Positions 36,601 to 48,746 of a DNA stretch of 64,000 nucleotides are shown here, in pieces. The translations under genes and the position numbers were made by a program. Within the stretch, counting starts at the first letter, position 1. The number at the start of each line of letters is the position of its first letter. This stretch comes from Rhopalosiphum padi (taxonomy: Eukaryota > Arthropoda > Insecta > Hemiptera > Aphididae), in contig NC_083599.1 in the NCBI RefSeq assembly GCF_020882245.1, positions 12,888,931 through 12,952,930 of the forward strand, read 5' to 3'. Below the pieces are notes generated by a model, which saw only the letters and a program-made list of their open reading frames with translations, did not search any database and was not told the origin of the DNA.

Positions 36601-39039
36601 AATGCAGTTTGTAAAGTTTTCTTTAAAGGCGTATTTATTATGTAGTGAAACTTTGATTATCCATCAGGCATCAAACTAAAGCTCTGGCGAATAATCAAAT
36701 AGACAGTTAATAGGATGAATGGAAAAAATTTATTTTTTTATGAAAACAAAACAAAAAAAAAATTGATGTTTAATTTTTGTACATTGTTGTACATTTGTAT
36801 GTATATATTTTATTATGAAATACTATAATGTATAATCCAAATAGTTATTGGAAATATACTTAACATTAAGTTTTAACCTTACCAAAAATGTTAAATAATA
36901 AAATTATAAAGTAACATATAAGCATAAATTATATATTCCTTTTACAGCATGATTTATTGATTTTACACAAATGTTGGTCTATTTGTATTAGTAAAACAGA
37001 ACTACTTTGTATATTTTTTATATAGTCATGTTAAAATATTGATTGGGTTCTTATTGGATTTTTTTATTTTTGCCCATTTCACATTTTTTTTTCTTGTAAT
37101 CACACAGAAAAATTACATTACAATATTACAATATAATATATCGATTACAATTTATTGTAAAACATAAAATTCATGTTTTAAATCATGCATTATTAACTTA
37201 CATCATCATAATTTATATATGTTCTTTAGTTAATTTTAATTGTATTAATTGTATAACAATTTTTTCATTGCATATGCAACACCTTTCTAATATACTATTT
37301 GTAAAATAATAAAAAACAGAATCTATAGCAGTTATTTAATTATTTATTTATCAATAGTTGCATGCATAAAATAGTTTTAACATTTGTATTACTTACTTTA
37401 TAATTTGTTGATACATTTTGACTTTTGAATCTTTAGATTTTAAATGTGTGAACCATGTAATTAATTTTGATATGCCACCAAGAATTGAAGAGTATGTGCA
37501 AAGAATTGGACGTAAAGGTAAACCGGAAACTCAAGCAATTTCTACTTCTTTCTTTGATCCTAATGAAGATCATTCATTGGTAGTACCGCTTATAAAAACT
37601 CTAGCATTGGTAATGAATGATGAGTATATACTTATCTTTTTTTAATCCAAGTTGTATTTATAATTTATAATTTTTAAATGTTGTGATTTAGGCAAATCAA
37701 GAAATACCTAATTGGTTAGTAAAACTAAGACATGATGCCAATTATAATGATGCTAATGATGTTTTAGATCAATTTGTAGGCTTATACATAAGCCATGTAA
37801 GTGATATTTATATTGTATTTACTATTGTTTTCTATATGTTGTGAAATGTATGGCATACCAAGTATGGACATTATTTAAGCATGCCATAGCTTATCCTTAA
37901 TTTATATTGGATTTATTTATACTTCTATAACTATAGATTAAATTACCACGATAATAATGTTTATTTATTCATTGAAAGAATTTTTTTAAACTAATTATGC
38001 TTATGCGCAACAAATCTTCATATTTTTTTTATGACAACTCCTGTTTTAAATATAATTTTCTAATTAATCAATGTTTTCAAGTGATTTTTATCTATCAACT
38101 TGTATTCTAAACCTAAAATTGTTGAAATTAGAGTAGGTATAATTTAAAAAAATATAAACATATTAAATTTGATTTTTATTTTTTATTTGTACTTAGTTTT
38201 TCATTGTAAACACCATATTATGATACATATTTAATATTAAAGTAATAAATTATTTACTATTTATTTATTATTTTTTATTTTGACATTATAAAATTACATA
38301 ATTTATTATAAAAACATGTATTTCCATAAAAATAAAATACTACATTTTTACGTAAATTTTTAACTATACGAGTACTATACATTTTTATTTACAATTTAAT
38401 TTACAGATATTCAATTATAAATTATATAAATAGTGTTAAGAACAAAAAATACATACAAATAATAATAATAAAAGAAAATCAAATTTTAATACTTTTTTTT
38501 TTAATTATACCTAGCTCTAATGCTGTTTAATGTCCCGTAAACAGAATTGAAAAATAATGAGTGATAACGGTACCCTGTTTCCACAGACAAACAGTATACT
38601 TTGAAATTATTAATATTATCGAACATTGATTGTTTTTAAATTTAAAGCTTTGCATTTATTATAATGGTATACAATTAAGTTAGAACATTAATTTACATCT
38701 TTCACCCCAGAGTCCCTTATAGTTTTTGATAATTGAATAAGAACAATAGGTAGTTAAGTTGATGATTGTTATATATTAATTTAAAGACTTCAGTTCATAA
38801 ATTTGATTCATATATTTAAATATTAATTACTATTAAGGTATTCTATTTTTATAGTTTTAAATTCAAATACCTATTAATTTGGTTCTTAACTAATTACAAT
38901 TTAATATGTTATAGATTGGAATCTCATTTCAATTATAATAAATTAAGTATAAATAAATGTTAATAATTATAAAATGTTTATTTGTTTTTGTTTACAGAAA
39001 CCAATTTTAGACAATTCAAATGACGACTACGAAGAATAG
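33629..39039 (+). CDS. vas: Vasa-like DEAD-box RNA helicase with altered catalytic motifs
   Basis: Eight exons join in frame: 33629-33907, 34614-34835, 35274-35450, 35529-35724, 36009-36206, 37437-37609, 37692-37796 and 38998-39039. They encode 463 residues. Recognisable motifs are Q (RPTPIQK), I (AQTGSGKT, 86-93), Ia (PTRELA, 127-132), Ib (ATIGRL, 175-180), III (SAT, 235-237), V (ATDLASRGLD, 349-358) and VI (QRIGRKGK, 379-386). AVGIVSSTS, SFFDPNED and the EIPNWL tail match Vasa better than other DEAD-box groups. Motif II is NEVD (200-203) instead of DEAD, motif VI ends in Lys instead of Arg, and motif Ib has Ile for Pro. There is no RGG-rich N-terminus. Intact splicing and frame argue for a real gene. 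The lost Asp and Arg suggest weak or absent ATPase activity, which is inference. Vasa proteins work with Piwi proteins in germ cells; this would be a diverged paralogue. Introns 1, 5 and 7 (0.7-1.2 kb) hold nothing else that I recognise. Confidence 0.9.
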
Positions 39040-39949
39040 TAAATTTAAAATTGATTATTGAATCACCATTATTTTTTTTCATGTAAATAATAAAAAATAA
39101 TAATGTATAAAATGTATATACTTATATACTTTATGATCTTAGGTTGTATTTTTTTTTATTTTTTTTTTGTTATGTTTTTACTATTTATTTTAGAATTAGA
39201 ATTAGTAATGTGGTAGGTTGAATTAATCATTTCCAAGACTATTAAATGTATTATATTATTGTTAATTAAAGATCAGTGATCAGTTAGTAATTTTGAAAGA
39301 AGTACAATAAATTATTAAAAATAATACAGTAAAACAAAAGTTTGAATTCATTAATGCACAAAATAAAAGTTGTCGCAGTGTTGATGGCTTAGCTTATGTA
39401 TAGATAGGCCAACTCATTTGCAAGCCATATAACCCAGTTGATAGAAGTGATTGTGAGTATAGTTAGTATATGTAAGGGAACAAAAAATGGAGCATGTGGA
39501 GTCTCAAGAAATTTAATATATACAATGTAATGTGATAAGTTTAAATAGGTATTAATTCTATAATCAGTGAAAAATATTCACTACCATCGAGTTAAATCAC
39601 AAGACTAGAATATCAATGACACTTTGAAGAGTAAGACAGTCCTAAATAGATTTAATTTGGTAAAAAAAAATTAAGATCATCGCTAAAGGCAAAAAGAATT
39701 ACAATTCAGAATAACGTTTTTAGTTTTATTGACGAATAGTGCGAAGAGATATGGGAAAAAATCAAAGATGGCCTTTGAAAATCTTTAGAATAAGGTTGTG
39801 GTCAACTCGTATCATAAGTTTTGGTAAAATCTGTATCTACCTGGGATTGAAGATGCAAAAGCATTTAAGACACAGATACTAAGAGTGGTTAAGTCCATAA
39901 AAATGGGGCAACCAGGTTTAAAACTATATAGCTCATCGATTAGAATAGT
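39040..39949. other. Downstream of the vasa-like gene, nothing recognised
   Basis: This holds the likely 3' untranslated region and then mixed sequence. From about 39360 composition becomes less AT-rich and resembles old coding or transposon sequence, but no frame stays open and no motif was seen. Confidence 0.4.
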
Positions 39950-40780
39950 GTATGTCTGTATGATGATGGGCGATGGCTGGATATTGACGCGGTCCCGCGT
40001 AACAACCGTTTAAAGTTCAGACCTTGAACTCAAACGGCCTTTGGCGGAAGCCGCGCTATCGCTCTACTCGACCACCAAACCGCGACGTACGACGCCTGCG
40101 CGCGATACCCGCGGCTGGAACCGTCGACCCGTCGATATCACGAACTGGTCTGATAAAGATTAAAGACCTGTTCATGTTCATCGCCTTCAGCGATACCGTT
40201 CTGATAGCCGCTCTTCGCCGCCCGTAACGCGACCGACGAGTGTGTTGACATCACCATCGTAGCGCACCGTGTAACATGCACAGTATTCGTATGATATAAC
40301 CATATTATGTAAAACTCAATTTCGCAGTAAACGAAACGCTATCTTTTTATATGCTTGTAAATACATTGTGCCGTTTAGTGCATCGCCGCCGACACCGCAC
40401 CGAACCGGTACGTATCAAATTGGCTCCCCGAAAAGGAATCGCCGGTAAGTGAAACATTTAAATTTGGCTTACCCCCTCACCTCACACCCACTTCGTACAG
40501 TTTGTGTGAATTTCCCGCGGTAACGCGACGAAACGTGGTTTGTTGCTCGTAACGGAAAACACGCCGTGACGCGACACGCTACGTAACGATACGCAGCGCC
40601 GCCGCCTGACCCTCCTCGGAGGCACCGACATCACCGCGCGCGTCTCTTCAGGCCAATCGCCGATGGATAGAGTCGTACGAGAAATGTGTGAAGCCAACAC
40701 AACTGTAGGACCGCAGTGATATGCGCATGCGCGTAGTTTCTTATCATTAATTTTTGGCGCAGATATTAAAAACAAGATAT
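39950..40780. promoter_or_regulatory. CpG-rich island, candidate promoter/first exon
   Basis: GC-rich, CpG-dense sequence (for example 40080-40150 and 40580-40640) in an AT-rich setting. Open frames on both strands (plus 40024-40227, minus 40482-40775) have no recognisable motif. A consensus splice donor, gccggtaagtg, at about 40441-40451 would fit a first exon on the plus strand, but no downstream exon could be paired with it in this window. Confidence 0.4.
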
Positions 40781-41127
40781 ACTATTTATACTATAAGTTT
40801 ATAAGACGTATCTTATTTTCTTAAGTTTTTCTAATTCATATTTCTTATAATACATTAATACATATTATATTATTATGTATTATAAAATATCAATGTAATA
40901 TTGTAATGTATTTAAGTCATAAATATAAAATAATAATAATAATAATAATAATAGTGTACTAGAAACTGGTGTGGTTATAATTAAAAAGGTACTAGATAGA
41001 ATAATAGACTAGAAATTACTGGTTTTTAAATAAAATTATTTTGGTACATTTGTGTCGCACATTCTTGCTCGTCATTGACACTGAGTACATTTTGACTATA
41101 TGATTTAATCTTAATGATATATACAGC
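40781..41127. other. AT-rich spacer with AAT microsatellite
   Basis: An (AAT)n run of about eight units lies at 40928-40953. Nothing else was recognised. Confidence 0.5.
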
Positions 41128-43358
41128 TCAATGATTAATTGTAGGTATTAATTGATTTCGATGGTTATTAAATGGATCTTGATTTAATATATTATGCTGT
41201 TTCATTTCGTAATTGTTGAATATTGTGTTTTCTGTGCTTATTTCGTTTAGTGTCTTAATTGTTAAATACATCTTTACATTCTTCATTTTAAGTAACTCAT
41301 AGGAGTAAAATCTTAAGATATACTCCGTTGCCAAACATATTTTGTGAACGTCAGGTGATATTTATTAATTTTAACAGCAATGATTCATTGACGTTTTCTT
41401 TTTGAGTTAAAAATAAATCACAAATTCCTCACGTTACTTTTTTTTTTTTTTCATATAATAAATCCTCCAGTGTATTTAACAATATCTATAGTAAACTCTT
41501 CTAATTCTGGCATCAGGTTGTTTCATCATAGTCATGTTCAAACTCATTAAATAATACATTTGTTCCCTCATCAATATCTTCATAGTCACAAATTGCATCA
41601 GCATCTTTACGTTTATTAGAGCTAACAAAAAGGATACTTGCACTGTCAAGAGGTGAACTATTTCCATACATTGAGCCATCGACTTGATGCCTCACTAAAA
41701 GACGTTTGTATGCAGAACGAAATTGGATGACATTTGGTTTGTTGTTAAAACCTCCCCTGCTTCTCGTTGCACTATAGAAAACCTCCAAATGATCCTGACT
41801 CAATTTATAAGAAAGCAAATTGGAGAGTTAACGCAAATGATCTTATTGCTGGTGAATATTTTGTATTGTTTGATTTAAAACTTCTGTTTAGCACTTCTTT
41901 AATTGATTCAGAAGTATTGTTCTAAAATAATAATTATACTATTAAATGTAATACTATGGATAATTTATTTAACAATAAATAACTACCAGACAAAAATGGA
42001 AAATTCATGCACAACAATAGTTATATGTATATATATCACATAAAACACCAGAATTTCACCATGTTAACTAATTATATAGAATAAAAAAATATATCAAAAG
42101 TATAAACATTTTCCAAAACATACAAATCATAGACGGAAATCAATGAGTCAGTTCCCCAAACTATGAAAATATCCCACTCCAATAATTTTCATACAATATC
42201 ATATTTATTTATACATTTTATTTTCATACACTTGCTGTTCTAATAAAAATATAGCGCCCAACTAAATCAATGTATTTCTACCTATGATATAAATCAATGA
42301 GTAACCTTTTCATAAATTGTTAGTTATTAATTTATTATATTTATTGTTATTGTTGGTTACAAAAAAAACTAATACAAATATTATTACATATTATAAAAAT
42401 AATTATACAATTATCAAACCATTTCAATAAAAATATGTTCAAAACTTTTTGTAAGAGTTTGGTTTAAAATAAACAAAATAAATTACAATAATTACAAACA
42501 GATAAAATAACAGGCTGTAGAATTACACAACAAGGATCATATTTCACATATAAATACCAAAATGTCATCATGAGCCTGTTCACTAATTAAATTAATACTC
42601 TTGAGATGGTAAATTAATTTTTGTAATGATGTCAATTTTTTTCTTAATCTGCTAACAGTTTGATGAAGTACATTAATTTTTTTTCTTTGAGAAATAATTT
42701 GTAACCTGGCTTTATTAAAAGATTTTTTTTTGCTCTCTTGGGAGTTGTTAAATGAGATGATTTAATATCTCCAACATAAAATTTTCTTTTCAAACTTTTT
42801 GGAGTTTCTGAAATATTATTACATATTATAGGTAATACATTATCTTCTAAATATTAATAAATTAGTCATATAGAAATATTATATTTTATCTAATACTGAC
42901 ATAAGATCGCTATCTATCTTACCTAGTTTTGTTGGTGTATTAGCTTCATTAAATTCATTATTTATCTCACAAGGTTCTATAATTATTGAGAAAGTAAAAA
43001 TAAATTAAAAATATTATAGTGTGTCTTGAAGATTTGAGCAATGCAATAACTGATTAAAGCTGTTTATTTTAAATAATAATTACTACATTCCTGTGTTACA
43101 ATTATTAAGTTTTTGTTTAAATTTTACAAATGAGTTATATAATATAAAAATACATGACCTTCAAAAGACATAGGTGAAGTTTTATGAAGTAAACTCTTTA
43201 AAAATTGTTGGTATTGCATTAGATTTTAATGATCTCCTAACACCTTTACCAAAATCAGTTTCAATAAAATGGAACGAACATAATTTTCGATTTGACCAAA
43301 CATCATCTTCAGTCAATCCACAAGCCAGATCTTAAGGCGTTTTGGATCTTTAGGAAAT
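41128..43358 (-). pseudogene. P-element / THAP9-like transposase, decayed
   Basis: Pieces occur in the right order on the minus strand. At 43358-43190 a THAP domain appears: FPKDPKR, then after a frameshift GLTEDDVWSNRKLCSFHF, and finally AIPTIF, the AVPTIF-type THAP end. At about 42990-42925 there is a linker (EPCEINNEFNEANTPTKL) with a good donor. At 42850-42580 there is a coiled-coil region (ARLQIISQRKKINVLHQ, VSRLRKKLTSLQKLIYHL) with a poly-A frameshift. At 41818-41513 comes the C-terminal core, YKLSQDHLEVFYSATRSRGG then FNNKPNVIQFRSAYKRLLV, diagnostic of P-element/THAP9 transposases. A last piece, TEYILRFYSYELLKMKN, sits at 41340-41128. The central catalytic portion is missing and several frames are broken. 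Confidence 0.8.
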
Positions 43359-43784
43359 CTAATTAAAATTTATTTAGCTTAATCATATTAATGATTTTGA
43401 ACTGTTTAAAACTTAAAACACTAGTCTCACCCAAATAATGATAATCCCGGATTTTAACTAACTGACCGTAGACATAAAATACATGCGTTTTTAGTCAGCA
43501 TTATTATTAAAATATATATAGATTATTAAAATTCAATGAAGTACAAAAAAAAATATGTATTTGCTACCTCTAAATTAAGTTTAATTCATAATCATTATAA
43601 ATAATACAATATAATCAATATAAAAGTGTAATAGTATAATATAATCAATATAAAATATAAATTTTGTAGATAATAACAATATTTTCATATTTTTTAGTAT
43701 TCAAAATCAATTATTAAAAATTATAATCAATAAATAATAATGATACAAAAATTCAATTTTAAGCAGGAAAACTGATTGATATTT
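43359..43784. other. AT-rich spacer
   Basis: No gene was seen. The string tataatataatcaatataaaa recurs locally near 43610-43650. Confidence 0.4.
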
Positions 43785-45455
43785 GATAGCATTTGTGTAT
43801 TTGTTTTGCCCAGTCATAAAAAATAAGAGTATGAAACAAATATGTTTTATATTTTCACAATGCTAATTTTGAAATTTTATTTTGCATTTTTCGAGTCTTT
43901 TTGTTTTTAGCGATATTTTACACATTTATATACCATTTAATACATTTTTAGACATATTTAACTTAAATCACTTTTATTACACAGACGTTTTTATTTTAAA
44001 CAGAACAGTTAATATGTTTGAATTTAAGCACTTACAAAAATGAGAATGGTCTTCTGGCAAAATTATAAATGTTCGTGATAAAGTATAATACATTTGCTTT
44101 CTAGTTTAATATTTTTTTCCCTTATGTGTCATATAGTAAGTATATTTTCTACCTTGTGTCATACCTGGCTGGATCCGCGTTGCCATCCAAAAGAATGCTC
44201 CTTCGTTGTAACAAAAATCACCACACAGCAGAGCTGCAAGTAAACGAGAAGGCTCAGCGATCATCATACGCATGCCGTATTTCAACACTATTTTTCTGAG
44301 CATTTCAAGCGTCCACACGCAAGCATTATACATCGTCTAATCGTTTATATATGCTACTGTGTCCAGTCTGTACGCATAATAACTGCTACTGGTTTTCGTG
44401 AGTATTATATCTTTATTTTTTATCGGTTTATTAATATTATTTATCTTTATTATAATTATTGTATCGTTTACTTATTATCTGAAAATTGGCTCATATAATG
44501 TAGCATTTGCAATTGCATTATTTGTCGTTGGACATAGTTCCATTAATCATTTTACATAAAATACAATACAAATAATGAAAATTATTATATTATAATATAA
44601 TGATATTTTAACAATAATATACTATAATTCAAATTTTATTTATTTATTTTACAAAATCAACACAACTTTTTTTATTTCAATTACATAATTATTATACTTT
44701 TTAGTTGTTTTTAATCAACTGTTTATTATTTTATTTTCAAACCATTTAAAAGTAGGTACATCATATTGGACAACTACAATTGTAGCATTTGTCTTACTAT
44801 CTCATAACGTGCACATTTTACGTTAAAAAAAATCTGCTTTAATCATTATTTATTAAATATAATATAATATTGACTGTGAACGATTTTAAAAATAATTGCT
44901 CATAAGTTATATGTTTACTAGCTATAGTCAATATTAGTATATTTATACATATTTATGTTTAAATGTTTTGCAATAGAATATACATTTAAGGTTGTTTTTT
45001 GTCTGAATATCGTAGGACGTGTAGGTACATAGTACATTACAAGTATATTATTTTTTGTAGGTATTTTATTATTATATTGGGTACATAGTGGAAATTTCTT
45101 AACGCTATGTGCACACTCGTTAGAGGTACCACGTTGCGGGATTGTCTTGTTACATTGATCGATACAATAAGACCATTACCGAGGAGGCGAAGAATTTCTT
45201 TTATTGTATCTAAATTCTTAACCTTTGTCCGTAATACAGGTCTTAACCATTGTTATTCGACTCCTGTCGACAACTCGGTCGGTGTTGTCATCTCTTCTAA
45301 CTACAACTGTACAAATATGTGTTGTTTCAATAGCACGATTTATTCATATAATTATTTACTGTAAGAATAATGTTAGCAATAAAGCCTCTACCTTCTTAAA
45401 AACATTGAGACCACTCGAAGTGGTCAAACAATTTTATAAAAATGTATTGTACTAA
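43785..45455 (+). repeat. Dispersed repeats R2 plus R1, second copy
   Basis: 43785-44040 (R2: gcatttgtgtatttgttttg, tttttgtttttagcgatatt, cagaacagttaatatgtttg) recurs at 58150-58345 and 59985-60220. It is followed directly by R1 (44040-45455), homologous to 28574-30262. The R2-R1 junction is the same here and at 58.3 kb, so R2 and R1 are one unit at these loci. R1 here has one distal ttgatcgatacaata block rather than two. Confidence 0.65.
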
Positions 45456-46229
45456 ATGTTTACGGATTGTTAATTCAAAATATAGAATCGGTAAATCAAT
45501 GAACCATTCTTATTGCTTATCTACTGATTATTAAATTAACTTATGCAATATCTATTTAATTAATTTATAATATTGTATAAGTGGATTTGAATTATTATTT
45601 CCATTTATGTTTTTTATTAAATAAAAAAATAATAAATATTATTAAAGGCTAAATTTAAACTTTATATAATTCTAAAACTAACCAACTTTAAGTACGCTGA
45701 AATGAAAAATATTATTACCTTAACTTAATTATATCCAAACATTGATTTCATTTTAAAGATGTATGTAAAAACAATTTTGATAAATCTTATTATACCTATT
45801 ACCTTATATAGTATTTTTAAATTTTATATTTTTTTTATTAATTGATATAATGAAATAATAAGAAAAATATATAAGAAAACAGTAAATCATCTGAAGGAAT
45901 GAAATCTTCAATAATTGGAATATTAATAATAAAATTCATCATTTCCCTAAGTGGCATTTTCAATTTCTTTTTTTTTTTAAGATATACCATTATTACCACC
46001 TCTATTTTTGGTGATATATTTTCTATTACTTTAAGTCCATATTCAACATTTGGTTTTCGTAAATTCAAAGTATCAGTATCAAAATACTTCATAGATATAA
46101 AATAATTGATGATTAATGTATCATAATGACACAAACTCTCAAAGAGATAATGCATAATATATCAACATAGAAATTTTTTACAACATGGAAATATGGAATA
46201 CTATTAAGTATTATATAGTATTATTTTAA
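45456..46229. other. AT-rich sequence with a shared transposon segment
   Basis: 46100-46205 (gataatgcataatatatcaa, acatagaaatttttt, acaacatgga) is repeated at 60430-60535, next to the decayed transposase there. A minus-strand open frame at 45838-46155 may be a remnant of the same protein, but it shows no motif I can name. Confidence 0.45.
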
Positions 46230-46835
46230 TTTTTTTATGGTGCATATTTGTATGCAAATTAAACATTTATCTTTATTTCAATTATTTATGATATAGCTAT
46301 GCTAATTGCTGACTAATGGATCAATACATAGATGATGAATCTATTTTTGATGACGCATTCAATTCGAACATAAAGTTCGAAAAATGTAATGGTACCGAAG
46401 TAAAGGTGAATGGTAAAAACATACCCGAAGCGGTTAAACAGTTTGTGTCTATAAAGAATATTCCAAAAATATTATTGAGTAATATAAGGAAAAAGAAATT
46501 TATGCGACCTACGCCAATTCAGAAATAATCTATTCCAATTATTTTATCTGGTAGAGATTTGATGGCCACTGCACAAACTGGTTCAGGAAAAACGGTAATT
46601 AAATAATGTAAACATTAGTATTTAGTTATATTTATAGTGATAGTACCTGCATACAATTAATTTTTATAGTGGTAAAAGAATATTCAGTGACTGCTGTTTT
46701 TTAGAACATAATACGCTGAATAACTTTATAACTATTTATGTAGTCAAACTAAAGATGTTGTGCTGATATATATTTTTACAGCTACTCTTATGATATGTAA
46801 TTATGTGTGTTAAAATATAATTATACTGGAATAAT
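46230..46835 (+). pseudogene. Truncated copy A of vasa-like exon 1 with flanks
   Basis: The exon copy at 46316-46594 is nearly identical to 33629-33907, and the start of intron 1 continues to about 46835. Differences include Gln2 to Asp in the start, Asp to Gly, and a TAC-to-TAA change that ends the frame after 70 residues (RPTPIQK-stop). The splice donor is kept but no further exons follow. Retained intron and 5' flank mean duplication at DNA level, not through mRNA. Confidence 0.9.
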
Positions 46836-47420
46836 CTTCCAACTTTTCTATAAGACATTCAAAACATATTTCATAGCCACAGCCTTTAAATCTCTGGACT
46901 TTAATACAGTAGCATAAAAGTATTTTCTAATCGGACTATTTCCATTGGTAAACATAGGAATGAATAATACAAGTTATAGGTAAAATGTTTTGAAAAATTG
47001 GACTCAAGAGAATTGTTTATTTAAAAATCATCTATATAAAGTATATAAGGTACCTATCTATAGTTCTCCAGGATATAATTAAATTTTTTTCTCTTCAGAA
47101 TAACCTTACACAAAATTAGTAAGCATATAACAATTTTGCGGTAAAAAAGTTATAAATTTTAGAGTAGATTGAAACAAGTTATTTTAATGTTACTAAAATT
47201 TTGAATTGAAATTTTAGTAACATTAAAACATCTGTAGGTATTTTTTTTTATTTTTTTTTATTTTCTATTACTCCTGTTCAATGAGCTGGCATTATTTGGT
47301 TTTTAATCACCACTTCTTTCCAATCATCAATAAACCCATAATTTTTCAAGAAAGTAAAAATTTTATATTCCGAATCAAATAATTTAAATGGATGTTTCAG
47401 ACTAAAAAAATAAAATAGAA
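46836..47420 (-). pseudogene. Two fragments of the unnamed transposase-like protein
   Basis: 46935-46836 reads SRDLK in one frame and KGCGYEICFECLIEKLE in the next, matching 60900-60830. 47420-47190 matches the fragments at 26656-26819 and 32240-32460, including the HPFKLF and VLIPLK-type region, with additional damage. The first fragment abuts the end of exon-1 copy A, so this element's arrival may mark the duplication breakpoint. Confidence 0.5.
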
Positions 47421-47754
47421 AAACTGTTATACAAAGTAGGTGGGGGGAAAGTGATTAATGTACATTTTTTATTTGGATTGTCAATAATCATACCAAATTG
47501 AACAAATATTTTTAAATAACAATGATTTTAATATCTTGTGAAATATTTTAAAATATTAATTTTTTTTCAATTAAGTAATTTTACTGGGAATCAAACAACA
47601 TATTTTAAAAGAAGTCTTGTTGTTTGGATTGAGTTAAGTATTTATTGAGGTTAATATTGAAACAAAATATTTTATAAACAAGGCTGTGAATTTAATGCAT
47701 TTGCATGTTTTTTTTTTTTTTTGATACATCTTATAATAAAATGGATTCAGTTTA
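47421..47754. other. Spacer with a repeat end
   Basis: At 47684-47714 ggctgtgaatttaatgcatt, then tgcatg and a T-run, is the inverted match of 17900-17930, marking an end of a dispersed element. Nothing else was recognised. Confidence 0.45.
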
Positions 47755-48634
47755 TGGATAGTTTGGAGGTATGAAAAAAATAATAATTAATTGTGAGTGT
47801 CACAATATTTACAAAAATATATATATTTTTTAGATTTAGAAAAGTTTTATTTGTTTTAAAAATATTTACTCAGACAAATGTTGTTGTTAAGGAGTCAGAA
47901 ATGTTCAAATGTTCAATGCAACAAATTTAATTTATTTACATAGGTGGATCTATATTTTTTATTGTAAAATAATTTAATAACTAATAAGTATAGTTAAGTA
48001 AAAATAGTAAATATTTAATAGTATTATTATATTAAACAATTATTTTGATTAATTTATTGTGCATATTTTTATGCAAATTAAACATTTATCTTTATTTAAA
48101 TTGTTTTTGATATAGCTATGATATGCTGATTATTGACTAATGGAACAATATATAGATGATGAATCTATTTTTGATGACGCATTCAATTCGAACATAAAGT
48201 TCGAAAAATGTAATGGTACCGAAGTAAAGGTGAATGGTAAAAACATACCCGAAGCGGTTAAACAGTTTGTGTCTATAAAGAATATTCCAAAAATATTATT
48301 GAGTAATATAAGGAAAAAGAAATTTATGCGACCTACGCCAATTCAGAAATAATCTATTCCAATTATTTTATCTGGTAGAGATTTGATGGCCACTGCACAA
48401 ACTGGTTCAGGAAAAACGGTAATTAAATAATGTAAACATTAGTATTTAGTTATATTTATAGTGATAGTACCTGCATACAATTAATTTTTATAGTGGTAAA
48501 AGAATATTCAGTGACTGCTGTTTTTTAGAACATAATACGCTGAATAACTTTATAACTATTTATGTAGTCAAAATAAAGATGTTGTGCTGATATATATTTT
48601 TACAGCTACTCTTATGATATGTAATTATGTGTAT
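47755..48634 (+). pseudogene. Truncated copy B of vasa-like exon 1 with flanks
   Basis: This copy matches 33235-34115, including about 385 bases of 5' flank, the exon (48140-48418) and the start of intron 1. It carries the same TAC-to-TAA stop after PTPIQK as copy A, and the same Asp-to-Gly change. The two copies therefore derive from one another or from a common mutated parent. It ends at 48634, exactly where a TTAA-family MITE remnant begins. Confidence 0.9.
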
Positions 48635-48746
48635 ATTCTTACCTTTAAATTTGACAATATGTAAATTTACTCTAATATTAAAGCTAACAACACAAAATGT
48701 GTTCTGCTGAAACAAAAATTTGCTTTGATCTACATTAGTAAAAAAG
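48635..48746. mobile_element. Right-half remnant of the TTAA / GAGGACG MITE family
   Basis: tattcttacctttaaatttg, then tttactctaatattaaagct, matches the right arm of 13442-13872. The outer end is deleted: the arm stops after agtaaaaaagagac, next to TTAA at 48743-48746. Confidence 0.65.

Noticed and set aside
46316..48352. Expressed short vasa-like proteins of 70 residues
   Set aside because: Both carry the same internal stop before the ATP-binding motif and lack all later exons.
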